Shown here one piece after another: positions 8,487 through 16,368 of a stretch of 64,000 nucleotides of DNA; position 1 is the stretch's first letter; the number at the start of each line of letters is the position of its first letter. Source of the stretch: Alphaproteobacteria bacterium (GTDB lineage Bacteria > Pseudomonadota > Alphaproteobacteria > SHVW01). The stretch is from NCBI GenBank assembly GCA_016869645.1, contig VGDO01000007.1:1-64000 (forward strand), written 5' to 3'. A program made the position numbers and the translations under genes. The notes beneath the pieces were generated by a model. That model ran no database searches. It saw nothing but the letters and a program-made list of their open reading frames with translations, and had not been told where the DNA came from.

Positions 8487-9775
8487 ATGATCACACTAGA
8501 AAAGGCGCAGCTTCTCTTCAAGACCGTCACGTCCGCGGTCACCGCGCTCGCGGTGCTGACCGGTAGCGGATGGATCCTGAGCACAGCGCTCACATTGAAC
8601 GTATCGACTTGCCTGGGTCGCTCGAGGGAAAGGGGTACAAGAGCGAGGTCGTCCTTCTCGATGAAGTCAGGAATCTGCAGGACATCTCGCGAAGCGAAAG
8701 AACCGGCAACGCGTTCTTCGACAAGTCGATGTCGTCGTCGCAGAAAATCGACGCCAATCTGGGCGGGCTCTCCATCGCCAATATCGAGAAGCTGACGCGC
8801 TCCATTCTCGGAACCCAGCCCAAGATCATCACGGGCGAGATCATCCTCGCCGGCACGTCCGGCACCGACCAGCTGTTCGACGGCCGGCTGCGCGTCGACA
8901 ATGTCGTGATCTCCAGGCCCACGGGCGTGGCCGGCGAGCAGGCCGTCATCAGGCGGTTGTCCTTCGACCTCTTCAGCCATTTCGAGCCCTTCGGCGCCGC
9001 CCTGGCGGCCTACCGGCGCCGGGATGTCGAGGCGGCCCGCACCGTCTTGAGGCAGATCATCGCGCAGGGCTCGATCGAGGACAGGAAGCATGCGCTGTGG
9101 CTGAGGGCGAAGCTCTCGGGCCGACTTCAGGAAGAGGCCGACCTCCTGGAAGCCTTGCAGATCGACCCGGACTTTCATCTCGCGCTCGTGGCGCTCGTCG
9201 ACGTGAAGCGGCGCGCGGGCCAGCTGGACGAGGCACTGGCTCTCGCCGACCGCGGCATCGCAGCCAACAAGGAGTCGCCCTACGGCTACCACGAGAAGGG
9301 CCGAGTCCTCAGGTCCCAGAGAAAGCTCGACGAGGCGATCGCACAGTTCGAGCTAGCCTGCGGCCAGAAGCAGAAATACGCGCCATGCCACAATCAGATC
9401 GGCGAGATCATGTTCATCAAGCAGGAAACCGCCCCAAGGGAGGACTGGGTCAGGATCTACAGGGCGGCTTACGAGTCGTTCATCAAGGCCGCAAGAATCG
9501 ATGGCCAGCATACATGGGCGCACTCGAACGCGGCCTTCGCGGCCTCGCTCCTGGGCAACAACAGCGATGCGCTGTCCTTGATCAACCGGGCGATGTTCCT
9601 CGACCCGAACCTCCTGGCCAATAGGATCAGGCATGCGCTCATCCTGTCGAAAACGGGAAAGAAAGAGGACGCGGTCGCCTTTGCGAAAGCGATCCTGGCC
9701 GAAAATCCCGGACTCTACGACATGGAGACCGTGGGCTGGGGGAGCCGGCCGGGGATGCGGCAATTGCTGCAGTGA
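8487..9775 (+). pseudogene. Membrane-anchored TPR-repeat protein, N-terminal frameshift
   Basis: The ATG at 8487 (GGGAG ten bases upstream) encodes a hydrophobic N-terminus, VTSAVTALAVLTGSGWIL, as a likely membrane anchor. The frame is then lost near 8570-8600. The main body (HIERIDLPGSLEGKGYKSEVV and onward, ending 9775) continues in another frame. Its ATG at 8570 follows a stop codon immediately. Family members with this IDLPxSLExKGY motif normally carry an N-terminal membrane helix, so a one-base deletion separating anchor and body is likely. The C-terminal 230 residues contain TPR-like helical pairs such as DEALALADRGIAANKESPYGY and LDEAIAQFELACGQ. If 8570 is used the product is a 401-residue soluble protein. 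Function is unknown. Confidence 0.65.
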
Positions 9776-9901
9776 CCGGTCGGAGCGCACGGGCGGCCTT
9801 CGGTTCGCGTCGGAGGTCGCTCGGCCAGTAGCAATGACGATGTGGCGGATGAGATCGGCCCCACGGGCCGTGATGCGCCGGACGCGCAACGCAGGTCACC
9901 T

Positions 9902-11038
9902 GTGATCGATCGTCGACGATTCCTGGCCGCAAGCGCCGCCCTGGGCACATCCCTGCCCGTCGCCGCTGCCTTCGCTCGTGGCGCGCACGCGGACACGGTC
10001 GGGGGCACTGCGCGCGGCGCCATGGCCGACGCCGCGACGGAATTCATGGCTCGGTACGACATACCGGGCCTAAGCGTCGCCATCGCCCGTCGGGGGCAAT
10101 TGATCTACGAGGAAGCGTTCGGCCTCGCGGACCGGGAGGCGCAGACACCTCTGACGACGCGTCACCGTTTCCGCGTCGCCAGCATCTCCAAGCCCATCAC
10201 TTCCGCCGCCATCTTCTCGCTGATCGAGGACGGCAAGCTGACGCTTGGGCAATTCGTGTTCGGGCCTGTGGGCATTCTCGGCGAGTCGTATGGACGATTC
10301 CCCGAGGACGCGCCGCAACGCGCGATCACGATCGAGCACCTGCTCACGCATGCGGCCGGTGGCTGGCCCAACGACAAGACCGACCCGATGTTCAAGTATC
10401 CCGGGCTCGACCACGCCAGGCTGATCGCGGCCACCCTACGCGACCGGCCGCTCGAACGGCCTCCGGGCACGGCATTCTCGTATTCGAACTTCGGCTATTG
10501 CCTGCTTGGGCGTGTGATCGAGAAAGTGGCGGCACAGCCCTATGCGCGCTTCGTCGTTGAGCAGGTTCTGCTACCCGCCGACGCAACCGATGTGTCGATC
10601 GCCGGCAATACGCGGGCCGAGCGCCAGCAAGACGAGGTCGTCTACTACAAGGGCGCCAAGGATGACCCTTACGCTCTCGACGTTCGGCGAATGGATTCGC
10701 ATGGCGGCTGGATCGCTCGGCCATCGGCGATCGCCAAGTTTGCAAGTGCGGCCCACGGATTGTCGAAAATGTCCCTACTGAGACCCGACACCATCACGGC
10801 CATGACGGCACCATCTTCCGTCAGCGCCTCGTATGCCAAGGGTTGGCGGATCAGCCGTGGCGGCAATTTGTGGCACTCCGGCCACCTGCCGGGAACGACC
10901 GGACTGATGGTACGCACGTCAGGCGATGTGTGTTGGGTCGGGTTGATGAACACGCGCTTTCGCAACAGGGAGCTCGATCGCGACCTGGACCGTCTGATGG
11001 CCACCATGGTGTGGCACGCCCAGGCAAGGAGGACCTGA
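9902..11038 (+). CDS. Secreted serine hydrolase, beta-lactamase family (class C fold)
   Basis: The 378-residue protein starts with a twin-arginine-like signal, DRRRFLAASAALGTSLPVAAA. The catalytic SxxK motif appears in FRVASISKPITSA, the YxN motif as YSNFGY, and a WHSGHLPGTTG segment near the C-terminus stands in for the third motif. This family includes penicillin-binding proteins, esterases and D-aminopeptidases, so true beta-lactamase activity should not be assumed. The GTG at 9902 has CAGGT upstream; a GTG at 9842 would add 20 residues before the signal. It is periplasmic. The decayed FitAB locus follows. Confidence 0.85.
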   Translation: MIDRRRFLAASAALGTSLPVAAAFARGAHADTVGGTARGAMADAATEFMARYDIPGLSVAIARRGQLIYEEAFGLADREAQTPLTTRHRFRVASISKPITSAAIFSLIEDGKLTLGQFVFGPVGILGESYGRFPEDAPQRAITIEHLLTHAAGGWPNDKTDPMFKYPGLDHARLIAATLRDRPLERPPGTAFSYSNFGYCLLGRVIEKVAAQPYARFVVEQVLLPADATDVSIAGNTRAERQQDEVVYYKGAKDDPYALDVRRMDSHGGWIARPSAIAKFASAAHGLSKMSLLRPDTITAMTAPSSVSASYAKGWRISRGGNLWHSGHLPGTTGLMVRTSGDVCWVGLMNTRFRNRELDRDLDRLMATMVWHAQARRT

Positions 11039-11173
11039 CAGTGCGGCGGCTGTGGCGTCAGCAACGCACGCTCGTCGGCAGCTTCATCGTGCTGGCCGTG
11101 ATGTTCGAGCAGCTGAAGGGGGCTCGGCTTACCGCATGATCGGCAAACGGACGCGCCGGCGAACAATTGACAT

Positions 11174-11466
11174 CATGATATCGGATCGAGCGGAACCCTG
11201 GCGCAGCTTGTCGTTCGATACCTTGAAGCGGATGCAAAAAATCCCGCCCGCGACGCTGGACCGCCCGGCATGGGCGCAGCCTGGAAGCGGAGGTGCGCGC
11301 CATTCTCCGCAGTGCCGCCAAGAGAGAGCCGGACAAAGACGAGGCGCTCGGCACGCGGCTGGCTCGCCGCTTCGTGGGGATCGGGCTCAAGGAGGAGATC
11401 CCTGAGCTTCGCAGCCAGCTGACGCGACCGACGCGTTTCCGGAAGCGATCGTCATCTCCGCCATGA
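11174..11466 (+). pseudogene. Decayed FitA/VapB-type ribbon-helix-helix antitoxin
   Basis: Pieces of a FitA-like antitoxin occur in successive frames. LAQLVVRYLEADAKNPARDA starts at 11198. After a one-base shift near 11255-11265 comes ARHGRSLEAEVRAILRSAAKRE, then LARRFVGIGLKEEIPELR, ending at the TGA at 11464. These are the typical N-terminal ribbon-helix-helix and C-terminal toxin-binding tail of FitA proteins. No start codon is in frame with the first piece; the ATG at 11175 lies in a third frame. At least two indels are therefore needed to restore it. It is followed by PIN-toxin remnants, as in functional fitAB operons. Confidence 0.75.
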
Positions 11467-11640
11467 TGCGCGATCATGCCGATCCGATCATGACAGCGTG
11501 GCTCGACGATCAGCCGAGAGCGCCGGAAGAACCGAGTCGAATGGACGGCTTTGAAGCGCGGTCGCCTTACCTCGCCTCGGCGCTGGCGACGCGGCAATGG
11601 CCGGACGCAGACCGCCAGCTCCGCATGGGACACCGAGTCC
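11439..11640 (+). pseudogene. Decayed FitB/VapC-type PIN-domain toxin remnant
   Basis: Immediately overlapping the antitoxin remnant, one frame reads VISAMMRDHADPIMTAWLDDQP from 11451. This matches the N-terminal helix region of FitB/VapC PIN toxins. The usual LLDTN start, which holds the first catalytic Asp, is missing, apparently deleted. A FEAR motif follows at about 11550, then similarity disappears by about 11640. The toxin cannot be functional as read. Together with the broken antitoxin it marks a dead toxin-antitoxin locus. Confidence 0.65.
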
Positions 11641-12180
11641 TCATCGTGCAATCTCGTTCGCAAAGCGGTCGAGTTCGGCGACCGAGGCAATGCGCAGGAT
11701 GCGCTTGCCGGCCTTCTCCTGCGCGTCGACCAGTCGCCTGGCCTCGGGCATCCATTCCTGCTCCACGTCCCAAAGTGTGCGAAACGTTGCCTCTGTCGGC
11801 ACCATATCGGTGAGTCCTGCGGGCGGGTTCTTGAGCTTCCCGGTTGCCCACGCGATCTGCCGTTCGGCAGTCAGCCAGAAATGCATCCACAGCGGCATGT
11901 CGATCAGGATGATCTCGCCGGCGCGGTCGAGCCGTGCTGGAATTGATTCGAGCCGTCCCAACCCGTCGATCAGCCAGCGGTCATCGGCGACGATGCGCGC
12001 ATGCGCGGCGTCGAACCGCTCATCAGTGGCCTGACGCCAGCCCGGCAGCCACAGCACGGCATCGATCTCGACGTAGGGGAGGTCGCGCTGCACCGCCAGC
12101 TTGCGCGCGAGCGTCGACTTGCTGCCGTCGGCGTTTCCGATGACGACGACGCGCGTCTCAGCGCCGAAATCGCCGCCACG
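11641..12180 (-). pseudogene. P-loop kinase-like (adenylate-kinase-type) protein lacking a usable start
   Basis: In frame directly after the M20 peptidase stop, the sequence reads RVVVIGNADGSKSTLARKLA, then DLPYVEIDAVLWLPGWR and further adenylate-kinase-like blocks to residue 180 (DRWLIDGLGRLESIP, IILIDMPLW). This is the small P-loop AAA_18/AK-like family. No ATG, GTG or TTG lies between the M20 stop and the P-loop. The first usable start, GTG at 12093, would remove the nucleotide-binding loop. The Walker A is also odd: GNADGSKST where relatives have GNAGSGKST. The gene therefore looks inactivated, unless a rare start codon or translational coupling is used. Confidence 0.65.
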
Positions 12181-13326
12181 CTACTCCAGCGTCTCGAACA
12201 ACCGCAGCATCAGCCGCGCGCGCGGCTCGAAGGACGAGAAGTAAGCCTGCTCGTAATCCGTGTGCGCGCCCTTGCCGTCGACGCCGAGGCCGTCGAGCGT
12301 CGGCACGCCGAGGGCCGCCGTGAAATTGCCGTCGCTGCCGCCGCCGGTCAGCGGCACGTCCTGAAGCTCGAAGCCGATCTCCCGGGCGAGATCCTTGGCG
12401 TGGTCGAACAGCTTGGCGATGCCCTCGTTCTTGCCATAGGGCGGCCGGTTGAGTCCGCCCGACACCTTGAGCACCACATCGGGGTCGTGCGCCGTGAGGC
12501 CGAGGATCCTGGCGCACATCTCGTCGGCAATCGCCTGGTCGGGCACGCGCAGATCGACCTCGGCCGTGCAATGGAACGGCACGACGTTGCAGAAGGTACC
12601 GCCGTGGACGATGCCGACATTGGTCGTGATGCCGCGGCCGTAATCCGTCATGCCCTCGATCGACAGGATCTGGCGCGCCATCTCCTTGATGGCGCTGCGG
12701 CCGTCCTCGTGACGCGCGCCGGAATGGGCGGGACGGCCGTGCATCTCGATGTCGAAGCGGCCGACACCTTTGCGCGCGGTGACGATCTTGCCGCCCTCGC
12801 GCGCCGGCTCGGTCACCAGCACGTATTTCGACTTGAGCGCCTCGCGCTCGATGATCTGGCGCGAGGTCGGGCTGCCGACCTCCTCCTCGGGAATGTAGAG
12901 GAACGTGATCGGCAGCTTGGTCTGCTTGGCCGTGCGCACGAGATGGCGATAGGCGTAGAAGGCGAGATGGGCGCCGCCCTTCATGTCGTAGATGCCGGGC
13001 CCGAAGCAGACGTCGCCCTTGCGCTCGAATTTCTGCTTCTTGATCGTGCCGAGCGGATGAACGGTGTCGAGATGGCTGAGCACCAGGATGCCCGGCCCGT
13101 CGCCGCCCCAGGGCGAGCGCGCCTTGAGCACGTCGCCCCAGCCGTCCTTGCCGGGCACGCGCTCGATGCGCGCGCCGAGCTGGCGCAGATCGCCCTCGAC
13201 CTTATCGACCAGCTTGTTGACCGAGGCCGGCTCGTCCGACGGCGTCTCGAACTCGCACCAGATGCGGATGCCGTCGAAGATCTCGTCGGCGTCGATGCGG
13301 GGCTGGTTGGTCGGCTTCTGCGTCAT
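12181..13326 (-). CDS. M20-family metallopeptidase (carboxypeptidase G2/ArgE/DapE type)
   Basis: This 381-residue cytoplasmic dizinc hydrolase has SHLDTVHP (first metal His/Asp), FGPGIYDMKGG (bridging Asp), YIPEEEVGS (catalytic Glu pair), TEPA and, near the C-terminus, GGGSDGNF and HTDYE. All catalytic motifs appear intact and the length is usual for the glutamate carboxypeptidase/deacylase branch. The N-terminal tail is short with no signal peptide. Likely substrates are N-acyl amino acids or small peptides, unresolved. It is separated by 90 bases from the upstream hydrolase gene on the same strand. Confidence 0.88.
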   Translation of the reverse strand: MTQKPTNQPRIDADEIFDGIRIWCEFETPSDEPASVNKLVDKVEGDLRQLGARIERVPGKDGWGDVLKARSPWGGDGPGILVLSHLDTVHPLGTIKKQKFERKGDVCFGPGIYDMKGGAHLAFYAYRHLVRTAKQTKLPITFLYIPEEEVGSPTSRQIIEREALKSKYVLVTEPAREGGKIVTARKGVGRFDIEMHGRPAHSGARHEDGRSAIKEMARQILSIEGMTDYGRGITTNVGIVHGGTFCNVVPFHCTAEVDLRVPDQAIADEMCARILGLTAHDPDVVLKVSGGLNRPPYGKNEGIAKLFDHAKDLAREIGFELQDVPLTGGGSDGNFTAALGVPTLDGLGVDGKGAHTDYEQAYFSSFEPRARLMLRLFETLE

Positions 13327-13416
13327 GGGTGCCTCAGGGTGTATGCGTCGCGGGGCAGCGACTATGGCGCAGGATGTCAGCCTGCGCCAGCCGCTGCCGG
13401 TCGAGCCACCGTCGGA

Positions 13417-14733
13417 TCATTTCACCTGCGCGGAGAAATCGCGCACAAGCGGCAGCCAAAGGTTCGGTTCGGACAGGAGGTTGTGCCCGTCCGCGCCGGG
13501 CGCCGCGGCCAGCACGTGAAGCGCAGCCCGGCCGCCGGCCGTTGTGAAGCTGTCGTGAAACTGCCTGATCGCAGGGGTTTCGTAATAGCTATCGTTGTCG
13601 CGATAGACCCACAGCATGGGCGAACGGGTCGACTGCCCGGCCGTCGCGAGCATTGTTGCGTGATACTGCGCGTATTCGCCCGGGTGGCCCGCGCGCACGC
13701 CGAACCAACCACCCGCGAAACTGATGACCGCCTTGATCTTGTCCGGTCGGCGGCCTGCATAGATGACGGACAGGAAGCCACCGCGCGATTGGCCGGCGAG
13801 CCAAATCCGCTGAGGATCGACGAAGTCCAAGCGGCTCACATGCTCGATCACCGCATCGAGGTCCCTGACGGCATCTTCGAGCCCATCGACACCGACGAGA
13901 TAGTGACGGCACGCGGGTCCGGGCGGGCACTCCTCAATGAGAGTGCCGCCGGATTCGCCGCGGCCGCGGCGATTGGGCGATGCCACCGCGAATCCCTGCT
14001 CGGTAAAATGACGGACGAACGCACACGGCGCATGCATCGGCAGTTTCGGCGAGATCCGCTGACCACCGGTCGAGCCATGATTGAAGATGACCACCGGCAG
14101 GCGGCCGCCGGATTTCGGTCGGTAAAGATAGGTGACCAACGCGATCGACCCCTTGTCGTGCCGATCGTCCACGACGCGCGGGATATCCATTCGCTCGAAG
14201 GAAACCCGTTCGCGGGAAACGTCGCCGCACTGGGCCGCCGCGAGCTCGGTCCCCTCCTTGTGAAGAATCCCGCTCATCCACCGGTTGGCCGCGACCCAAT
14301 GGAGAAAATCGAGATGGCCGTCGGGTCGCAGGCGAAAGATGATCTGCTCGCCGCCGGCCAGCCGGCCAACCAACTCGTCGCCATTGAAGGTTGCGGCGAT
14401 GCGCGTGGCCAAGGGCTTGATCTGCTCGGACGCGATTGCGTAGACGATCGTGGCGCCGGTGGCCGTGACGGTTTCGACGGCAAGCTTGAGATCGACGACG
14501 CGGTTGCGCGACGCCCAGCCCGACCACTTGCCCGAGAGCGACGCCTTTGCCGCCGGCACCTCGGCTCCCGGCGGCGTCACCGCGATGTCGGGCAGCAGGC
14601 TGGACACGACCGGACTGCTGGACTGGGCCGGTTGCAGGCTTGATTGAAACTCCGGCCATCGTTGCGCGGCCGAGTCGCGGGCCGGCAGCGCCAGGACGAT
14701 GGCGAAGACGAGCAGATTAAGGAAGCGAGCCAT
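13417..14733 (-). CDS. Secreted alpha/beta hydrolase (dienelactone-hydrolase/acyl-peptidase-like)
   Basis: The 438-residue protein starts with a signal peptide (FLNLLVFAIVLALPARDSAAQ). A beta-rich N-terminal domain runs to about residue 180, followed by an alpha/beta-hydrolase domain. The oxyanion region reads VVIFNHGSTGG and the nucleophile elbow is GQSRGG. Acid and His candidates lie in the last 80 residues (YRDNDSYYE, ADGHN). The family includes prolyl-oligopeptidase-like and dienelactone-hydrolase-like enzymes; substrate is unknown. I chose the ATG at 14733, five codons inside the longest frame, because it places the signal peptide at the terminus. Confidence 0.8.
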   Translation of the reverse strand: MARFLNLLVFAIVLALPARDSAAQRWPEFQSSLQPAQSSSPVVSSLLPDIAVTPPGAEVPAAKASLSGKWSGWASRNRVVDLKLAVETVTATGATIVYAIASEQIKPLATRIAATFNGDELVGRLAGGEQIIFRLRPDGHLDFLHWVAANRWMSGILHKEGTELAAAQCGDVSRERVSFERMDIPRVVDDRHDKGSIALVTYLYRPKSGGRLPVVIFNHGSTGGQRISPKLPMHAPCAFVRHFTEQGFAVASPNRRGRGESGGTLIEECPPGPACRHYLVGVDGLEDAVRDLDAVIEHVSRLDFVDPQRIWLAGQSRGGFLSVIYAGRRPDKIKAVISFAGGWFGVRAGHPGEYAQYHATMLATAGQSTRSPMLWVYRDNDSYYETPAIRQFHDSFTTAGGRAALHVLAAAPGADGHNLLSEPNLWLPLVRDFSAQVK

Positions 14734-14781
14734 CGCCATTCGATCCACCGCTTTCTTGCTCGCGCCGCGCCGGCGGCGCAG

Positions 14782-15660
14782 CTACGACCACGCCAGTCCG
14801 AACGCCGTATCGCCTGAGGTGACCATTCCAGTCTTCACGTCGATGCGCATGAGGTCCTCGCCGATCAGCACGGGGCCCGCATAGTCGCGCCGCACCTCGG
14901 CGAGCAGGGCCGCCTGGTCGAAGCGCACGGGCACGAAGTGCGTGAGCGCCAGGCATCTCACCTGCGCCTCGGCGGCCACCTTGCCGACCTGGTCGGACAG
15001 CGTGTGATAGCTCGCCACCTGCGCCAGCGTTTGGGGGCTGCGCACGCCGAGCACCGGCGCCATCTCGCGATGGATCATGACCTCGTGAACCAATAGTTCG
15101 GCGCCGCGCGCGGCCTCGATCAGGCGCCGGCAGGGTCGCGTATCGCCGCTGATCGCGATCCGCCGGCCCTGGCACGCAAAGACGAAGCCGAGCGCGCTCT
15201 TGACCGGCTGATGTTCGACCTCGACCGCGGTGATCTGCAGCTCGCCGTGCTTCAGGACGTCTCCCGGGCCGATCTCGGCCACTTCGATCTTGAAGGCTTC
15301 TGTCGATGGCCGCCTTTCGTGCGCGATGCGCAGCTCGCGCTCGACCCGCCAAAGCTCCATCGTCCCGGCCACGAATTCCCTGGTGCCGGGCGGGCCGAAC
15401 ACGCGATGACCGCGGTTGCGCCCCTGGTGCCAGCTCGACACGATGAGCTGGTAAAGATCGATGATGTGATCCGTATGAAGATGGGTCAGCAGCACCGCTT
15501 CGAGGGCAGCACCCTTCGTGCCGGCGCCGATCAGGCGCTGGGTGGCGCCGGAACCGCAGTCGATGAGGAATTCGGCACCGGCCGCGCGCACGAGGTTGGC
15601 GGGTCCGAACCGCCGCGTGTCACAGATCGGGCAGCCCGTGCCGAGAAGCGTGATGTCCAT
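14782..15660 (-). CDS. MBL-fold metallohydrolase (RNase Z/arylsulfatase-like)
   Basis: The 292-residue protein shows the metallo-beta-lactamase signature: LLGTGCP at the N-terminus, DCGSGATQRL, the zinc motif HLHTDHIID, a later HEVMIH, SGDTRP and ALTHFVP. The order and the LGTGxP start resemble tRNase Z/AtsA-like hydrolases, but the exosite arm of true RNase Z is not obvious. It is likely a cytoplasmic zinc hydrolase of unknown substrate. The ATG at 15660 begins MDITLLGTG, as relatives do. It lies 28 bases after the HigA-like antitoxin gene on the same strand and may be co-transcribed. Confidence 0.82.
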   Translation of the reverse strand: MDITLLGTGCPICDTRRFGPANLVRAAGAEFLIDCGSGATQRLIGAGTKGAALEAVLLTHLHTDHIIDLYQLIVSSWHQGRNRGHRVFGPPGTREFVAGTMELWRVERELRIAHERRPSTEAFKIEVAEIGPGDVLKHGELQITAVEVEHQPVKSALGFVFACQGRRIAISGDTRPCRRLIEAARGAELLVHEVMIHREMAPVLGVRSPQTLAQVASYHTLSDQVGKVAAEAQVRCLALTHFVPVRFDQAALLAEVRRDYAGPVLIGEDLMRIDVKTGMVTSGDTAFGLAWS

Positions 15661-15688
15661 GGCTAGGGACGACGATCCCGGTTCTGGA

Positions 15689-15976
15689 TCATCGTGCCGC
15701 CGGGACGAGTCGCAATTCGATCCGACGCCCGACCGCGCGCGCGTATCTTTCCAATGTCTTGAAGTTGGGCGGACTCCTGCCGCTTTCGATGCGCGCGACA
15801 ACGGATTGATTGGTCCGCATGCGGCGTGCCACCTGCGCCTGAGTCATTCCGGCCCTCGCTCGCGCCTGGATCAAGGTGCGCACGAGGGCGAATTGTGGAA
15901 TCAAGGCATTGTATTCCGCCAGGAACGCCGGCTCCTTCATCCACTCGTCCTTCAGCTTCTTGAACGGAATCGTCAT
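15689..15976 (-). CDS. HigA-type XRE antitoxin
   Basis: This 95-residue protein has a leading segment (FKKLKDEWMKEPAFLAEYNAL) typical of antitoxins paired with Gp49-like RelE toxins. An XRE helix-turn-helix follows: GMTQAQVARRMRTNQSVVARIESGR, with the recognition helix around NQSVVARIE. Such proteins neutralise the toxin and repress their own promoter. Its ATG overlaps the toxin stop by four bases (ATGA), which couples translation. The likely operator is the TAGCAAAT-containing site at 16305-16325. Confidence 0.88.
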   Translation of the reverse strand: MTIPFKKLKDEWMKEPAFLAEYNALIPQFALVRTLIQARARAGMTQAQVARRMRTNQSVVARIESGRSPPNFKTLERYARAVGRRIELRLVPAAR

Positions 15977-16317
15977 CGGTCGATGTCCTTTGCCCTGTCA
16001 AGTGCGAGTCGAATCGCGTTCGGCGGCGTCTTCGCAGATTTTTTGACGAAAGCGTGGAGCAAAACGATCCGCCGCCCGTGCGCAAGCATGTAGATCGCAC
16101 GCGTGACGCCGCCCCGCCCGCTCATGCGCATTTCCCATGATTTGTCGCGCAAGTGCTTGACGTGAGGCTCTCGCATCCGCTGTGGTCCGACCGCTACCAT
16201 GAGCTCCAAAATATGCGTGAGCTTGGCCCGTACATCCAATGGCAGGGCCGCAAGCTCCGTCCGGACCCCTTCGTTCAGCACCTCGACGCGCCAATCCTCG
16301 GCACCACAATATAGCAA
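15973..16317 (-). CDS. HigB-type toxin, RelE/Gp49-like
   Basis: The protein has about 114 residues. WRVEVLNEGVRTELAALPLD is the usual N-terminus, followed by HVKHLRDKSWEMRMSGRGGVTRAIYM and VLLHAFVKKSAKTP, all typical of HigB/Gp49-like mRNA interferases that cleave at the ribosome. The start is uncertain. The TTG at 16317 is the only in-frame start upstream of the conserved region and lies within the promoter/operator. Relatives often begin at the residue before TrpArgValGlu, where this gene has GAT. A GTG at 16307, exactly where a leaderless mRNA should begin, is out of frame. The toxin may therefore be damaged at its start. Confidence 0.8.
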   Translation of the reverse strand: MLYCGAEDWRVEVLNEGVRTELAALPLDVRAKLTHILELMVAVGPQRMREPHVKHLRDKSWEMRMSGRGGVTRAIYMLAHGRRIVLLHAFVKKSAKTPPNAIRLALDRAKDIDR

Positions 16318-16325
16318 ATAAGCGA
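16305..16325 (-). promoter_or_regulatory. Putative promoter/operator of the first HigBA module
   Basis: On the minus strand the sequence reads TATCGCTTATTTGCTATATT. TATATT (16313-16308) is a good -10 hexamer. The TAGCAAAT/ATTTGCTA half-site overlaps it, with an imperfect opposing half GCGATA. The same ATTTGCTA occurs as part of a perfect palindrome before the second HigBA module, so it is probably the XRE antitoxin's operator. Confidence 0.5.
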
Positions 16326-16368
16326 TATCAACAAGCTGCGTTCCGCTGCGGCACGCGACCGCGGTCGA

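Noticed and set aside
9902..11038. The serine hydrolase as an antibiotic-resistance beta-lactamase
   Set aside because: The SxxK and YxN motifs are shared by esterases and peptidases; the third motif is not the classic KTG, so resistance should not be inferred.
11041..11139. A 32-codon open frame with a hydrophobic centre after the serine hydrolase
   Set aside because: No convincing ribosome site and no recognisable similarity; it lies next to decayed sequence and may be a remnant.
12001..14643. An 880-codon open frame on the plus strand
   Set aside because: It is fully antisense to the M20 peptidase, hydrolase and kinase-like genes, all of which show clear family motifs. Its translation is Arg/Ala/Val-rich with no recognisable domain, typical of third-frame artefacts in GC-rich DNA.
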